Origin: Aselliscus stoliczkanus | Taxonomy: Eukaryota; Chordata; Mammalia; Chiroptera; Hipposideridae | Assembly (NCBI GenBank): GCA_033961575.1 | Contig: CM066734.1 | Span: 85,024,501-85,088,500, forward strand | DNA length: 64,000 bases | Direction of reading: 5' to 3' | In this document: positions 44,701 to 56,375 of the stretch, one piece after another | How positions within the stretch are numbered: position 1 is the first letter of the stretch | Layout: each line of letters starts with the position of its first letter | Made by a program: the position numbers and the translations under genes | The notes under the pieces: generated by a model | The model's database searches: none | Told to the model about the DNA's origin: nothing | What the model saw: only the letters and a program-made list of their open reading frames with translations

Positions 44701-46544
44701 GTAAACACAAGGAATAAAGTTTTGTTTATTGTTTTTTAAACTATGTATTCAAAGAGCACAATTACATACCTGAGAAAAATCAACTCAGAACTAACACCCA
44801 GACAGTCAAAGGTATTGGCCGGCGGGCAGGTAGGCAGGAAGGCAGGCAAGAACTGACGGAAGGACGGACGGATGAATGAATCCTACATTCCCCTAGACTC
44901 ATCCCTGGGAGCCTGCCTTAACCTGTGTCATGACTCATTTTTGCAACAAAAAACAGAAAAATACATCATGACTTTTCTGACAGCCCAATAGTTTGTTTCT
45001 ATTTCCTTTTCTGTATCCTTTCAAAAACAAAAGCAAAGAAAAGTAACAGCAACCCTCCACATTCTGTTTAAATGAACAGAATAACTAGGCTTGCCTGCTG
45101 GCCTGCCCTCTTCACATATTCTGCCACCTCACTAGTCAAGAGTTTTTAATCATGACTGTTTTCTGCTTCCTCCCCGCAAATTTACTAGACAAACTACAAC
45201 CACCTGAGTGAAGAATGATCCATTTCCGGCTAGCCAGCAATCTATGATTAACGTGGCCTGACTTGAACATGAGCTGAGCCAATCATACTCCTCACTGAGG
45301 AAGGTGCAATTGATAAACAGAGAAAAACTGGTTTAATTGACTATGATTTGAACCTTGTAAGACCATCTATGAGATTATGAAAAAGCCTAGATGTAAACAG
45401 AAGAGAGTCATAAGAAACAGAACATGAGTGAGAGGCGGAACTCCTTAGAGATGAAGAACACAGCTGTCCCAAATCCTGATGGTTCCGAAGACGTCCCTGC
45501 AGAGCCTTAAAGTAATGCCACTTTCCTTGAGATTCCTTGGGTGAGTCTATATTCCTTACCAAGAAAAAGAGCCTATTCAATTTCTTTTCTCATCTCTATT
45601 ATTTTTTTAATTAGAAAAAGAAGCAAAATCTAATTCAGAGCCATGTTATTTTAAAATGTCAGCTTATATACTGGGGGGAAAATAACAGGTTTTAGAAGTT
45701 TTGTGGGACCTTATACAATTTTGGGAACTTAAAAACAAAACAAAACAAAACAAAACGAAAAAACAGAATACTAAATTACAAATACAAAATCAGGTAGAGG
45801 GCCTTGGCGGAGCCCCTGGCAAATGAGGTCCTCGGAAGCTTAAGCTTCGCTGGCTTCCTGGTAAATCCGCTTCAGTTTTGAAATAACAGGGTCCTGAATT
45901 CAAACTGAAAGAGCAATGTGACTTACAAATCAAAAAAGTACTCCTGCAGGAAAATTACATTGTATTTCTTCATGCTTCAGTTTAGTGTTTATTAAACTAC
46001 AGTATATCATGAGATGAATGTAGTTGGTTATGACTAGCATTAAACAATTTTTTAAGGTCAAAGAAAACAGAATAGAAAATGCCAGTGTGCAACATACATT
46101 GTTAAGGATTAAGTACTGTTTTGTAAATGCATTATTTCAACTACACACACACATACATGTGTACTGAATGTAAAATTGGCTTCTTTCAAAATTGTAAAGC
46201 TTTTTCATTGCTTTTTGATTTGACAACATTTTTATAAGAGTGAATATGAAAATGGCCCATTCACTAAATTTGCCGAGGACTAAAACTCAGAGCACAGCCA
46301 GTGATCACGTCGCCAACTCACGGACTGGCTGGGTGTTGGTAGGATAGGCTTTAGCAGTTTGGGTGGATCAAGGCCTCAGGTGATCTCTGCCCATTGTGTA
46401 TGCACAAGGTTCTCAGACATCACCAATCTGTGGTTCTGGGGACTCAAGAAACGGTTCTTTGCTTTACTTTTTATTTTTTAAGGAAGAAAGCTGTGTCCCC
46501 CAAATCCCAACTTAATTTTTTAGGGTCCTAATATCATGTCCTAC

Positions 46545-46567
46545 TCGTAAGGTGGGGGGGGGGGTGC
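46545..46567. repeat. Poly-G tract
   Basis: AAGGTGGGGGGGGGGTGCGG-like run in an ANKRD17 intron, about 12 consecutive G. Could form stacked G structures; likely length-polymorphic. Confidence 0.8.
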
Positions 46568-46929
46568 GGAGAAAGGAGGAGTAGAATATGGAGAAATGTG
46601 ATAGAACCTGTTCAAGTACATAAAACCAGATAAATATATCGTGAAAAGTAAGTCAGGCTTCTGCAGTTAATTCTATAACAGCATTCAGAATGGCAACTTT
46701 TTAAGAAAAGTATCTAAATAAATACTGAAAACAAAATTTTAAAGGACTACTACAAACAGCCCAAAATACCAAATTACATCCATGTGAACAGACTGCTGAG
46801 AGATGAACTGGAAGTCAGACAAAATAAGCTAAATGGTCATTAAAAAGTAACAATATTTAGATTTAAATTAGGTAAGGAAGATGCAAACTAGTTAAAAATT
46901 CAGTACTGGAGGTGAAAATCTGAGGGTCT

Positions 46930-47420
46930 TGCCTGAATCAATCATTCTCATAGTTGCAAAATGACGACGCTGTAATTCCTTGTACCTTTATGAGTTGTCA
47001 TTATACTGGAAGGAAGACTGTTCCCCTTTGCATTTTAAAATTTTATTTATAATCATTAGGGACTCATGGATTCTTGTTTTATCCAATGAGATGCCATTAT
47101 TCATTTTGGTGGTCAAATTGTCCTGGACTTGGCCAGTGGGAGCCCCTTCAAGCTGCCTCCTTTGTCCTTTTGACATGTCCCCACCATTCAGAGCACTCAA
47201 TTACTTTCTGACACTATCAGATTTGTAGGCTCCCCCCTTATACTTTTTCTGCCCTAGCTCTTGAAACAGCTGTTTCTCCAAGAAGCTCTAGATTCTTTTA
47301 GTGGACAAAAATATTTAACAGAAAGATCTGGTCACTGGATGTGCTCACTGCTGCTGAAAAGTCATTGCTTCTAGGCTCTTTCAGTAGACAGAGCTGGGGA
47401 GAAAAATGGCCATTTTATAT
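46930..47420 (+). repeat. Ancient interspersed repeat, LINE-like
   Basis: 'gtcctggacttggccagtgg', 'gagccccttcaagctgcctc' and 'cttttgacatgtccccacc' form a phrase familiar from ancient mammalian repeats. The element class is not certain. The overlapping frames here are artefacts. Confidence 0.4.
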
Positions 47421-48409
47421 GATTCAATCCAGTAGATATGTAATTAAAAAATCATAAGTTCACATTGATTCTCTCTGTAATTCTAATCCAGTTCCATATC
47501 GTTTTCCTTGCCTCAACCCATTCCATTACTCTGTCGTCTCACAGTGAGAACCCTGTGTCATCACATCATCAATATCTTATTTATTCATTTGCTCAATCCT
47601 ATAGTATATTCCATATAGTTTTAGAATTGCTTATTAGTACGTATTACTAAACAAACAAATATCCTAAGTAGAATTGAAGATTTATATGAAACCTATTTGT
47701 ATTTTGACTGACGGGTATATTATTTTCTTCTTATTTTGGTACATTATTTTCATACTTCTTACAATATTTCTGGCATGTTTCTATAATAATTTGAATTATT
47801 TCTTAAACTATTTCTTCTCATTTAAGGATAACTGTGCAATGATAACTAATATTCTTTCTATGTGAAGGTCCTCATTATTTGACAAACACAAGAAAAACTA
47901 TACAGCATGTAAATTCACTATAGGGAACAATTTATTTCACGCTTTAACTAACAATACTTTGATACAGGTCTCTCAAATATTTATTTATTTTTAACTCTTT
48001 CTTTCAGTTAATTGGACTCTATTACCTGGGTTCTAGCACTGTTAGAAATTCAAAGTTTAAAAAAATAAATTATTATACTTAGTTTTAAAAAATGAACTAT
48101 TATAATTTCCTTAAGGAGAAAGTAATTTGATGTCTTTATCACCACACACAAAAATTGAAAAACACAAACATTAAAACCCAATAACCTTATACTACAGAAT
48201 TCTCTTGAGTTGAATTCCCTATTTATAATTGATCTGCCTTAGAGAAAATCTAATCAGTGCTTCCCAAGTCTGACTACAGTTAAAAACACACATCTGATAA
48301 TGTGAAACTGTGGTGTTTATGTAGTAAATACATTTAAAGATGGACCAAAAGCATGTGATATTGTATACTTTTAAGGTTATAAATCTTTCTCTTTGGTATC
48401 TGTATTATT

Positions 48410-48521
48410 TATTTTTTTTTTTTTTTGAGGGCAGTCTCACTGGCCCTCATATGTGGTACTCGAACCGGGGCCACTGGCTTCCCAAGCCAGTGCTTACCCA
48501 CCACGCCACTCGGCCGGCCCC
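48410..48521 (-). mobile_element. Short tRNA-only SINE, reverse
   Basis: T-run, GAGGGCAGTCTCACTGGCCC, box B complement and CACTCGGCCGGCCCC head. A perfect TSD, GGTATCTGTATTATT, is at 48395-48409 and 48522-48536. ANKRD17 intron, sense to the gene. Confidence 0.88.
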
Positions 48522-48866
48522 GGTATCTGTATTATTAAATAAAACTATAAGTCAATATAAATCAATAGGCAGTACAATAAGATTAATTTTTTTCTCAAAA
48601 AATGATCCCTCTTAAAAATAAATGTCAATAAAACAGTCTAGGTTTAATATAACTGAGGTTGATTTCAATAATTTAAAAACCTGGAAATGCTACTGAAATT
48701 CTTCCAAGTTTCATAGATTGCCATGAATACAAATACAATTTTATAGTATTAAAATTATAAGATTTAAAAGTTAAAAATTCCAAACTTTGAAAACCTTAAA
48801 TCCTTTTGTTTTTAAGGAAGTACATACGCAAACTCTTCTTATGTAATTACAGCGCATATCACTCAC

Positions 48867-49064
48867 CACTTGATGCTGATGAACATGGGGTCAACAAACT
48901 AAGTGGGGAAAAATGTTGTCTGTTAAAGTTAGCAGCTGCAGGTGCTCCTCCGAGGGGCGCCCCAGGTCCATACATCTGACCTCCTGACAGGTTTGAGGCA
49001 AAGTTTCCCAAATGTGTAGAAGAAGGTGTTACAGAACCATATGGCGAGTCCATATTGACAATAC
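48867..49064 (-). CDS. ANKRD17: ANKRD17 exon (IVNMDSPYG to SSASS)
   Basis: 198 nt that complete Gly and encode 65 residues, including VNMDSPYGSVTPSSTHLGN, GGQMYGPGAPLGGAPAAAN and FSPLSLLTPCSSAS. Acceptor TTATAG ending at 49065, donor GTGAGT after 48867. Tail region. Confidence 0.94.
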
Positions 49065-49410
49065 CTATAATACAGAAGTCAGTCATAAGTTATTAACAGT
49101 TACCCCACCCCTAGGAGAAACAATTAGAAAAACTTAAAATTCCAAGACGTCCCTAATATATCCCAACATATTTTAGATTGAAAAAATATCTCTGTGCTTA
49201 CATCTTCCAGCCCATTGACTCATCATTTCCACTTTTATTTTATAAAGATAAGTATAAAAAAGGAATAATTATTAAGGAAACTGTAATTTTAATATGTAAT
49301 ATTTTATTATTATAGAATACATGTAGATTTTATGTCAACATTGGCATTTAAATAGGTTTAATGGCCAAGAAGTTGTATAAAAATTTCATGTTTAAAAAAC
49401 TTAGAGGGGA

Positions 49411-49546
49411 GGACTGGCTGAATGGCTCAATTGGTTAAGAGCTCGCTCAAGAGTGCAAGCTGAGCTCTGAGCAACAGTGGTTCGAGGCCACCCCGAGCTG
49501 AGTTGCCGTTGAGCTGCCAACAAGTGGCAGGATGGCTCAGCTAAAA
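49411..49546 (+). mobile_element. tRNA-derived SINE type B (left arm of inverted pair)
   Basis: GACTGGCTGAATGGCTCAAT head, GCTCGCTCAAGAGTGCAAGC and GAGCTCTGAGCAACAG segments, GGATGGCTCAGCTAAAA end. A perfect 17-bp TSD, AAAAAACTTAGAGGGGA, is at 49394-49410 and 49547-49563. Confidence 0.88.
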
Positions 49547-49597
49547 AAAAAACTTAGAGGGGAGAGAAGGATAAATAGGCAACAGAGGATTTTTTAA

Positions 49598-49752
49598 TTG
49601 TTATTATTATTATTATTTTTTTTTTTTTTAGCTGAGCCATCCTGGCACCTATTGGAAGCTCAGCTCGGGCTAGCATAGAACTGCTGTTGCTCAAGAGCTC
49701 AGCTCGCACTCTTGAGCGAGCTCTTAACCAACTGAGTCACTCGGCCGGCCCG
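49598..49752 (-). mobile_element. tRNA-derived SINE type B (right arm of inverted pair)
   Basis: (TTA)n/T-run, AGCTGAGCCATCCTGGCACC, GAGCTCAGCTCGCACTCTTG and ACTCGGCCGGCCC head. TSD CAGAGGATTTTT(T)AA at 49583-49597 and 49753-49766. It is in opposite orientation to the copy 51 bp away. Confidence 0.88.
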
Positions 49753-49769
49753 CAGAGGATTTTTAAGAG

Positions 49770-50062
49770 ACTGAAAATACTCTGTATGATACTATAATGG
49801 TGGATAATCATTATACATTTGTTCGAACCCACAGAATGTACACTAAGAGAGAACACCAATGTAAACTATGGACTTTTGATAAGGATGTGTTAATGTACGT
49901 TCTTAAATTGTAACAATGTACCCCTCTGATGGGGTATGTTTATGGGGGCGGCTACACCTGTGTGGGGACAGGAAGCATATGGGAAATCTTTGTACTCTTT
50001 GTACTTTTCTCTAAATTTTGGTATGAGCCCAAAAGTGCTATAAAAATTAATCAAGTCTTAAA
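49770..50062 (+). repeat. L1 3'UTR (old L1M type)
   Basis: 'cacagaatgtacactaagag', 'gtaaactatggacttttgat' and 'ggtatgtttatgggggcggc' are typical of an old L1 3' end. Intronic. Confidence 0.65.
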
Positions 50063-50089
50063 AAGAAAACTTCAGGGAAAAATCAAAAG

Positions 50090-50560
50090 GCAGTAGCTAC
50101 ACTTCTCCATTGGCGAGGCCTGAAGATCGGCACCTTAACTAAGTGGTCGCACTCTCCATAGTCAACAGTGGGACAGTCTGTCACTGAGCACAGAGCACCT
50201 CCTGATATAATGCAGTGTGAGGTTCAGAACATTATCTATCTGATGTTCCTGCCAGAAATGTTGGACCGGAATGTAATCACGGAGTGAAGAAACAGGAGAA
50301 TATGAAATGTAGGGCATTTTCAGGACAACTAGACTATTCAAAGGATTCAATTTCAAGAACAAATGAAGGTCATGTTTTAGACTAGGGGAGACCAAAGAGA
50401 CATTAACAGCCCAAAGCAATGTGTGAATCTTGATTTCATCTTGGATTAAAAAAAAAAAAGAGGAGAAGAAAAAGAAAAAATACATGGGCATAAAGGATAT
50501 ATTTGGGATGATGGTACTGCATATTGGGTGTATTACTGAATTAATGTTAATTTATTTTCT
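50090..50560 (+). repeat. Old LINE/L1ME-like 3' sequence
   Basis: 'gagcacctcctgatataatg', 'tgttcctgccagaaatgttg' and 'ggagaccaaagagacattaa' are familiar from old L1 3'UTRs. Intronic; the frame on the minus strand is spurious. Confidence 0.55.
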
Positions 50561-51119
50561 AGGGTGTAGTAATAGTGGTGCAGCTGTGAAGGCAAACATG
50601 CCTTTCTGGACCTGAATCTAGTAAATTCCCTTCAGATGGATTCTCAAGTTAAGCTTCAATATAATTTTGGCTCTAATCACTATATACTCCCCCAAAACCT
50701 CACCTCCCTTATAGAGCTGGTCCTTTTTATGTATCTTTCCATAAAATAAGAATTTATTTCTTTTTTTCTCTAACTCTTAATTTGAGTCTTTCTCAACACA
50801 TTACCTATATTTCACATTTTTTGAAAAGTGATTATCAGTAAACTCCAACTATTATAAAAATGAAATATAAAAGCATTTCCAATGCATTAGTATATGATGG
50901 GTTTTCAAAACCAAATGATAGATTCTGTTGTTTTAGTACAAGACAAATTAATTTTTAAAGTACACATAAATACTTCAATCAACCACCAGCAAAGAAATAT
51001 TTACCGACCATGTTCATTACACTGCAGTTACAAGTTATAGAAATAGGTAAAAATAACATTCAGTTCCCATTAAATTTAGAAATTTTTTGTATGGAGAATG
51101 TGATATTTTTAATAACACA

Positions 51120-51735
51120 GATCAAGTTGGCAGTGAAAGCAGAGGTAGAGAGAAATGGAGGATGGTGGTCAAAAGGTGCAAATTTCTAGTATAGGATAAA
51201 CACCGGTAATATAATGTATCACATGATGACTATAGTTAACATTGCTCTAAAATATATACAGAGGGTGCCAAAAAAATGTATATACATTTTAAGAAAGGAA
51301 AAAAACTGTATTAATTATAATACTCAATATATACCGATACCAAAAGATGAATACAGTCATGTTTGACTTCTGCAATTACAAGAGGTGTTCAAAGTGGTTA
51401 CCATCAGCATCCAGACACTTCTGATTACGGCAAACTACTGCTTGAACATAAGTAGCGTCTCTTAAAAAGTGTATACATTTTTTGGCGTACCCGGTATATG
51501 AAAGTTATTAAGCGAGAATAAATCCTACGAGTTCTCATCACAAGGAAAAATATATTTTTCTTTTTGTGTGGTTTTTCTTTTTATTGTATCTATATGGAAT
51601 GATGTTTGCTAACTAAACTGTAGTAATCACTTCACAATATATTTAAGTCAAACCATTATGTTGTACATTTTAAAGTTATATAGTAATGTATGTCAATTAC
51701 TCATAAAATTACTCAATAAAACTGGGAAAAATTAA
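51120..51735 (+). repeat. L1MA-type 3'UTR split by a MITE
   Basis: 'gaggatggtggtcaaaaggt' on the left and 'accattatgttgtacatttt' with 'gtaatgtatgtcaattactc' on the right are one L1 3'UTR, separated by the mariner MITE at 51259-51493. Confidence 0.65.
51259..51493 (-). mobile_element. Mariner-derived MITE, copy 2
   Basis: TA, then CAGAGGGTGCCAAAAAAATG at one end and CATTTTTTGGCGTACCCGG, then TA at the other. It is in reverse orientation to copies 1 and 3, with the same remnant of the transposase C-terminus on the minus strand. It interrupts an L1 3'UTR. Confidence 0.82.
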
Positions 51736-52227
51736 TATAAAAAGAAATATGTCCAACTTGACTAAGATAAATCTTTAATTTTATTTCAATTTAAATAGCA
51801 CATACAGTTAGTGGCTACCCATTGAACTATGTAACTGTATATTTTTCTCATTATTTTAAAAACAAAAAAGATAATCAGAAGCAAAATAAAATTTTAGAAA
51901 TCTCTGTTAATTGTATTTTATTTGAAATAAAAACAAAATTTTGATGGTGTTACCTTATTAAATTAAAACATAAAGTTTTTTGAAAGAAAAATATGCCAGA
52001 TAAAGAAATTTATTTATGGGAAATTCAAGATAAAATCCACTATAGCTTTAAAAACTATATAACACCATACTAAACATACTTAATGTAACAGCATTTGAGC
52101 TAACCAAATACAACAATCTCAGTCCATCTGGCCCAGTCGTAGAGTAAAAACATTAGAAGATGACCAAGAGCTTTCACATCACTTGTGTAAATGAGCAGCT
52201 GCAGAAAGTCAGACAATACCAACTTAC

Positions 52228-53861
52228 CTGAGGGGCTTGGAGCAGGTCTCTGTAATGGTGGTCTAAAACCTGGAGCTTTGGAAGTATCCGACTGATGTAA
52301 AGGATCTGAATTTGGCAAATATGAGGATTTTCCTGACAGCATAGATTCTGGTGTTGACTGAGATGAAACAACAGATCCTCCCCAGAAGGCATGAGCAGAA
52401 GTAGGGCTGTTTTCAAACAATGTGCTAAAGGGCCCAAATGGTAAGGGCGCAGTGAAATTGGGAGCAATAGCCTTATTTGCTGGATGTATTGAATTTTGAC
52501 AAGCACTTTGTGTACTTAAGGTCGAAGGTAGCTGGACAGAAGAGGGAACACTGTGAGGTCTTTTAATGTGATTGACACTGAGGACTGCAACAGATGAATT
52601 CTGCACTGGAGCTGGATTCTTGTGAGGGGCAGCTGTGCCGTGAGAGGGCGGTCTAATAGCAGGGGTTTCCATTTTAGGAGCAGGCTGGGAGCATCCCATT
52701 TGTGTCTGAGGCATAGGGTAAGTCACCGGGGCAGTCGAAGGCACCGCCACTGGAGCAGAACTCGTTGCTAAAGGAGTAACAGTCATCCTCACTTCCGGGG
52801 GAGGAACCTGAGACTGCTGAAGAGGTGGTCTTGGCTCCTGAGAAACAGATCCCGGAGGTTGTTGCTGAGTAGAATGAACTGATGAACTCCCAACAGAGCT
52901 GCTGCTGTTTGAAGGTCTACTATTTGCTGTTTCTACTACTGGTGGACTACCTGCTTCCTGTTCAGAGGAAGCTGCCCCTTTGTTTGGAGATGCCGCTCCA
53001 CAATCCAAAGGGCTGTTCCTAGAAACCCCTCCTGGCTGGGCTGGTGGTGATGGGGAGGATGGGGATGATACTGGGTAGTGTTCTTTGGCAGTAGGCATGG
53101 GGTATGTGGCATTTGTGGGTGCAGTGCTGTTGTTGCTTGCTGTGGTTGTGACTGTGGTTGTGGTGGCATTAGATGTCTTCACAACTGTGACAAAAAGCTG
53201 CCTTCTGACGGAAGGTGAACTTGGACTGCCGTTTGTAGATGTACCAGGCACCGTTGAAGCTGATGAACTGGTTGTAGTTGTTGGACTTGAAGTTAAAGAA
53301 CCTGCTGAATTCACCTGAGAACCACTGCTATTCTGATTGCTATGGCGAGGCACCATGTGAGGCTTAGGCGAGTTAGTAGCTCTGGCAGGGCTCAAAGGCC
53401 TGACAGGAAAAGGACCCCAAGTGGACTGAGCTGGTGGAAAAGTACCTCCAAAGTGGGTCATGGGCAACCTTGGTGGACGGATCTGCTGGAAAGTCTGAGC
53501 AGCAAGCAAAGCATGTGCAAACTGTGGAGGAGGATATGCTAATGGAAGAGAAACTGGAAAACCAGGCCTCACGTTATTCACTGGGTTCTTAATGGTTTTG
53601 TGAGTAGATGCAGAAGAAATTGCAGGCACAGTGAGTGCTGTGGCAGTTTGAGATGTTGATGACAGAGCTACAGTCGTCATTTTAATTCCCATTAAAGAAC
53701 TGTTAGCAGCAGTGGTGGTAGGTGCTGATGACCCTATTTTGGAATTTGCTGAGGAGCTTTTCAAACGATTCTTTGGAATAAGTTCATCAATTTCTTTGTC
53801 TGGATCCTTGATCAGAGCATTGATCAACTGGGTTGCTTGCCTTGTTGATTCAGTGCCACCC
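52228..53861 (-). CDS. ANKRD17: ANKRD17 large exon (end of KH domain and Ser/Thr/Pro-rich tail)
   Basis: 1,634 nt, 544 full codons. It starts GGTESTRQATQLINALIKDP, the last helix of the KH domain, then DKEIDELIPKNRLKSSSAN. The rest is low-complexity: TTTVTTTASNNS-type Thr runs, proline-rich blocks (PSSPSPPAQPGG), QQQPPGSV and FWGGSVVSSQSTPESMLSG. Such regions in Mask-family proteins are disordered binding tails. Acceptor TTACAG ending at 53862, donor TCAG|GTAAGT. The open frame continues past both ends into intron, so the exon limits come from splice sites and family match. Confidence 0.95.
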
Positions 53862-53947
53862 CTGTAAGTTGACAAAAAAAAAATTAGGTCCAATTTCCCC
53901 TACCTTTTAATATGTAAAGCCTAATTTCATTCAGATTTGTGTGTATA

Positions 53948-54110
53948 CTGCTTCATTTTTTTTTTATTTTTTTTTTATAGCTGAGCCATCCTGCCACCTA
54001 TTGGCAGCTCAACGGCAACTCAGCTCAGGCTGGCCTCGAGCCGCTGTTGCTCAGAGCTCAGCTCGTACTCTTGAGCGAGCTCTTAACCAACTGAGCCACT
54101 CGGCCGGCCC
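53948..54110 (-). mobile_element. tRNA-derived SINE type B, next to a splice acceptor
   Basis: Double T-run, AGCTGAGCCATCCTGCCACC, GAGCTCAGCTCGTACTCTTG and ACTCGGCCGGCCC head. A perfect 17-bp TSD, TCAGATTTGTGTGTATA, is at 53931-53947 and 54111-54127. It lies sense to ANKRD17 and ends only 86 nt upstream of the large exon's acceptor. Confidence 0.9.
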
Positions 54111-55391
54111 TCAGATTTGTGTGTATATACATGTACAGGGAGCAATAACCAAAGTTAAGCAAAAATTTTCTGACTATTCTTGAGGTATTCTACAAACAAA
54201 GCCATAAACTGTCCTGACATGCCACTGCATTTTTTAAAGGAATAGTACAGGATTTATTTTCTAAAAACTCATTTCACTATTGTTTCCTTAGACTACAAAA
54301 TAATTTTCCTACTGTAAAATACATTTCAGTTATTAAAAAACCACTTAAAAGCCTACTGAATCCATAATGCTACTGTAATGTTAAACAGTTGATCAATATT
54401 AAAAGCACTACTATAAGTAAACAAGGAAAATAATACATCTGAGTAAGAAAATAGTTTTTATTTTAAATACTGCTACCTAAGATGAGTGCATGTAAGACAT
54501 ATTTATTAGTGGTTTCCCTATTAGTAGAATGACTTTTATGACTGCTCGGGAACAATGTCTCAAAACGAGAGAGGAATCCTCATAATGCCAACAATGGCCA
54601 TAAAATAAAACCCTAGTGTTGGATCTTTAGGAAAATATTTGATTGCCAAGGAAAGCCTCATGGAAACCCTAAGGGGAAAATCACTCATAAAGGGTATCTG
54701 CTTCTCTCTTCTCTAGGTAAGGAAGGATGTGTCTACAAACCTACCCAGGAGAGAGAAAAACAAGATAGAAGAGGAGGATAAGTACAAAACAGAGGTGGCT
54801 AATTGTCTCTTTCTTTGTGAGGTAGGCTATGTAACTATCAGCCCTCCTATTACTGTGAAGAGGCACCTGCCTCACAACCAAACTTATAATTTCTTAGAAT
54901 ATCATCTTAAATGTATTCAGGCACAGACATATTCAATTCAAGGCAAATACCCACTTCAGGTTTAAATCTTTTGCTTAACTCATATTCTAAGGACAAAATC
55001 TTAGGGTAACAAAGCTTTAATTCTAATTTAAGAGAAAAAAATGGAAACCTACTGCTTAAAATGTGTTAAAGGGCCATTCCTTCTTGAAAAACCTCAGAAT
55101 TAATTGTTAAAGAATGTCTTATGAGCAGTTTATGTAAGGAAAAGATCATCTAAACCTTTGACACACACACATACACACAGACACAAAACAAGTTTAAAGC
55201 CCTTTGAAATACTTCACAAAAGCAGATGAATTAGAGAGAGAAAAAATTGTAAAGGTTATCTTCTCAAATTCCCATTTTAAAAAAGTATCCTATTAAATAC
55301 ACAGTTCCACTGAAAACTCAAATGCTTGTATTTCATTAAGCTGGAGTGCAATAAAACACAAAGGAAGAAAACATAAGAGACAAAGTTTTGC

Positions 55392-55541
55392 CTTATTGTT
55401 ATTATCCGGTCTCCCGTCTTGTCTTTCTGTTTATCAATATCTATGTGTGCACCAGTGAACTCCCGAATAGCATTAATATTACAGCCTCCTCTTCCAATCA
55501 CTCTGGATATCACAGTTGATGGAACGGATACTTTCTTTGAC
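55392..55541 (-). CDS. ANKRD17: ANKRD17 KH-domain exon with GC donor
   Basis: 150 nt. It encodes SKKVSVPSTVISRVIGRGGC, NINAIREFTGAHIDIDKQKD and KTGDRIITI plus two bases of Arg. GRGG is the GXXG loop that contacts single-stranded nucleic acid in KH domains. Acceptor TTTAAACAG ending at 55542. Frame to the next exon (AG|G GGT GGC, giving R-G-G) demands that the exon end at 55392. The intron there begins GC (55391-55390, AAG|GCAAAA), a GC-AG donor. The length is a multiple of 3, so skipping would remove 50 residues of the KH fold without a frameshift. Confidence 0.94.
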
Positions 55542-55709
55542 CTGTTTAAAAGTTGCAAAGATAAGACAATCATTAGTCTCAATGGTTGTGATTAAAATAA
55601 CAGGAAGGTATCACTAAAATATGTTTCTGTAAATATAGAATAAATTATTGTTGAATAATCCTGTTCTACCAATTTTCATTCTAGGTGATAAAAGACAACT
55701 AGGTATGTC

Positions 55710-55738
55710 AGGAGAGAGGGAGAGAGGGGGAGAGGAAA

Positions 55739-55813
<75 letters not shown>
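55710..55813. repeat. (GA)n microsatellite, (CT)n on the ANKRD17 sense strand
   Basis: GGAGAGAGGGAGAGAGGGGG leads into about 70 bp of nearly pure GA with one AA break. On the transcript strand it is a long CU tract 170-270 nt upstream of the KH exon. Confidence 0.92.
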
Positions 55814-55815
<2 letters not shown>

Positions 55816-56375
55816 TTTACCATAGCTTCTCACCTCATTATCAAACACAGTTTTCTTTTTGACTTTCATCCTTCATTAATATCTGTAAAGTACATACTAT
55901 TTAGACAACCACTGTGCTATAAAGCAAATACTAATGGCAAATAAGACAGACATGGGTTCCTGTCCATACTGACTAGGCAGACATGGAGTTAGAAAACTCC
56001 AACAACAGGACATGTGTGCTTTAACAGGATATAAATACACAGTGATTGGAACATCTCATCTTGCCCAAGGGTCAAGAATGGCTTTTTGTGGGCCCATTTG
56101 GGTGACTGATTCACATTCTTCTTTTTATTCTCCAATATGTAACTGAAAGGATATTAGAAATGTATTGTTTCTCTGCATTCTAGAGGCATTAAAATGATTA
56201 GCCATAATTACAGAAACTCACTAAAAGGATGTTCAATAGTGTGAAAAGAGACAAATCAAAAAAAAAACAAAAGCCATCTAACATTTGCAAAATTACATTA
56301 CAAATTAAAACAATTCAGAATCAGGAAAGGTAGACACAAATTTCTGAAAAGTCTGAATTAAAGAATACTTCTTTA

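Noticed and set aside
53085..53318. Plus-strand open frame rich in Val inside the ANKRD17 large exon
   Set aside because: It is the complement of the Thr-rich (ACA/ACC) codon run of ANKRD17, so a shadow frame.
55614..55823. Leu/Ser-repeat peptide frame
   Set aside because: Pure translation of the (CT)n microsatellite.
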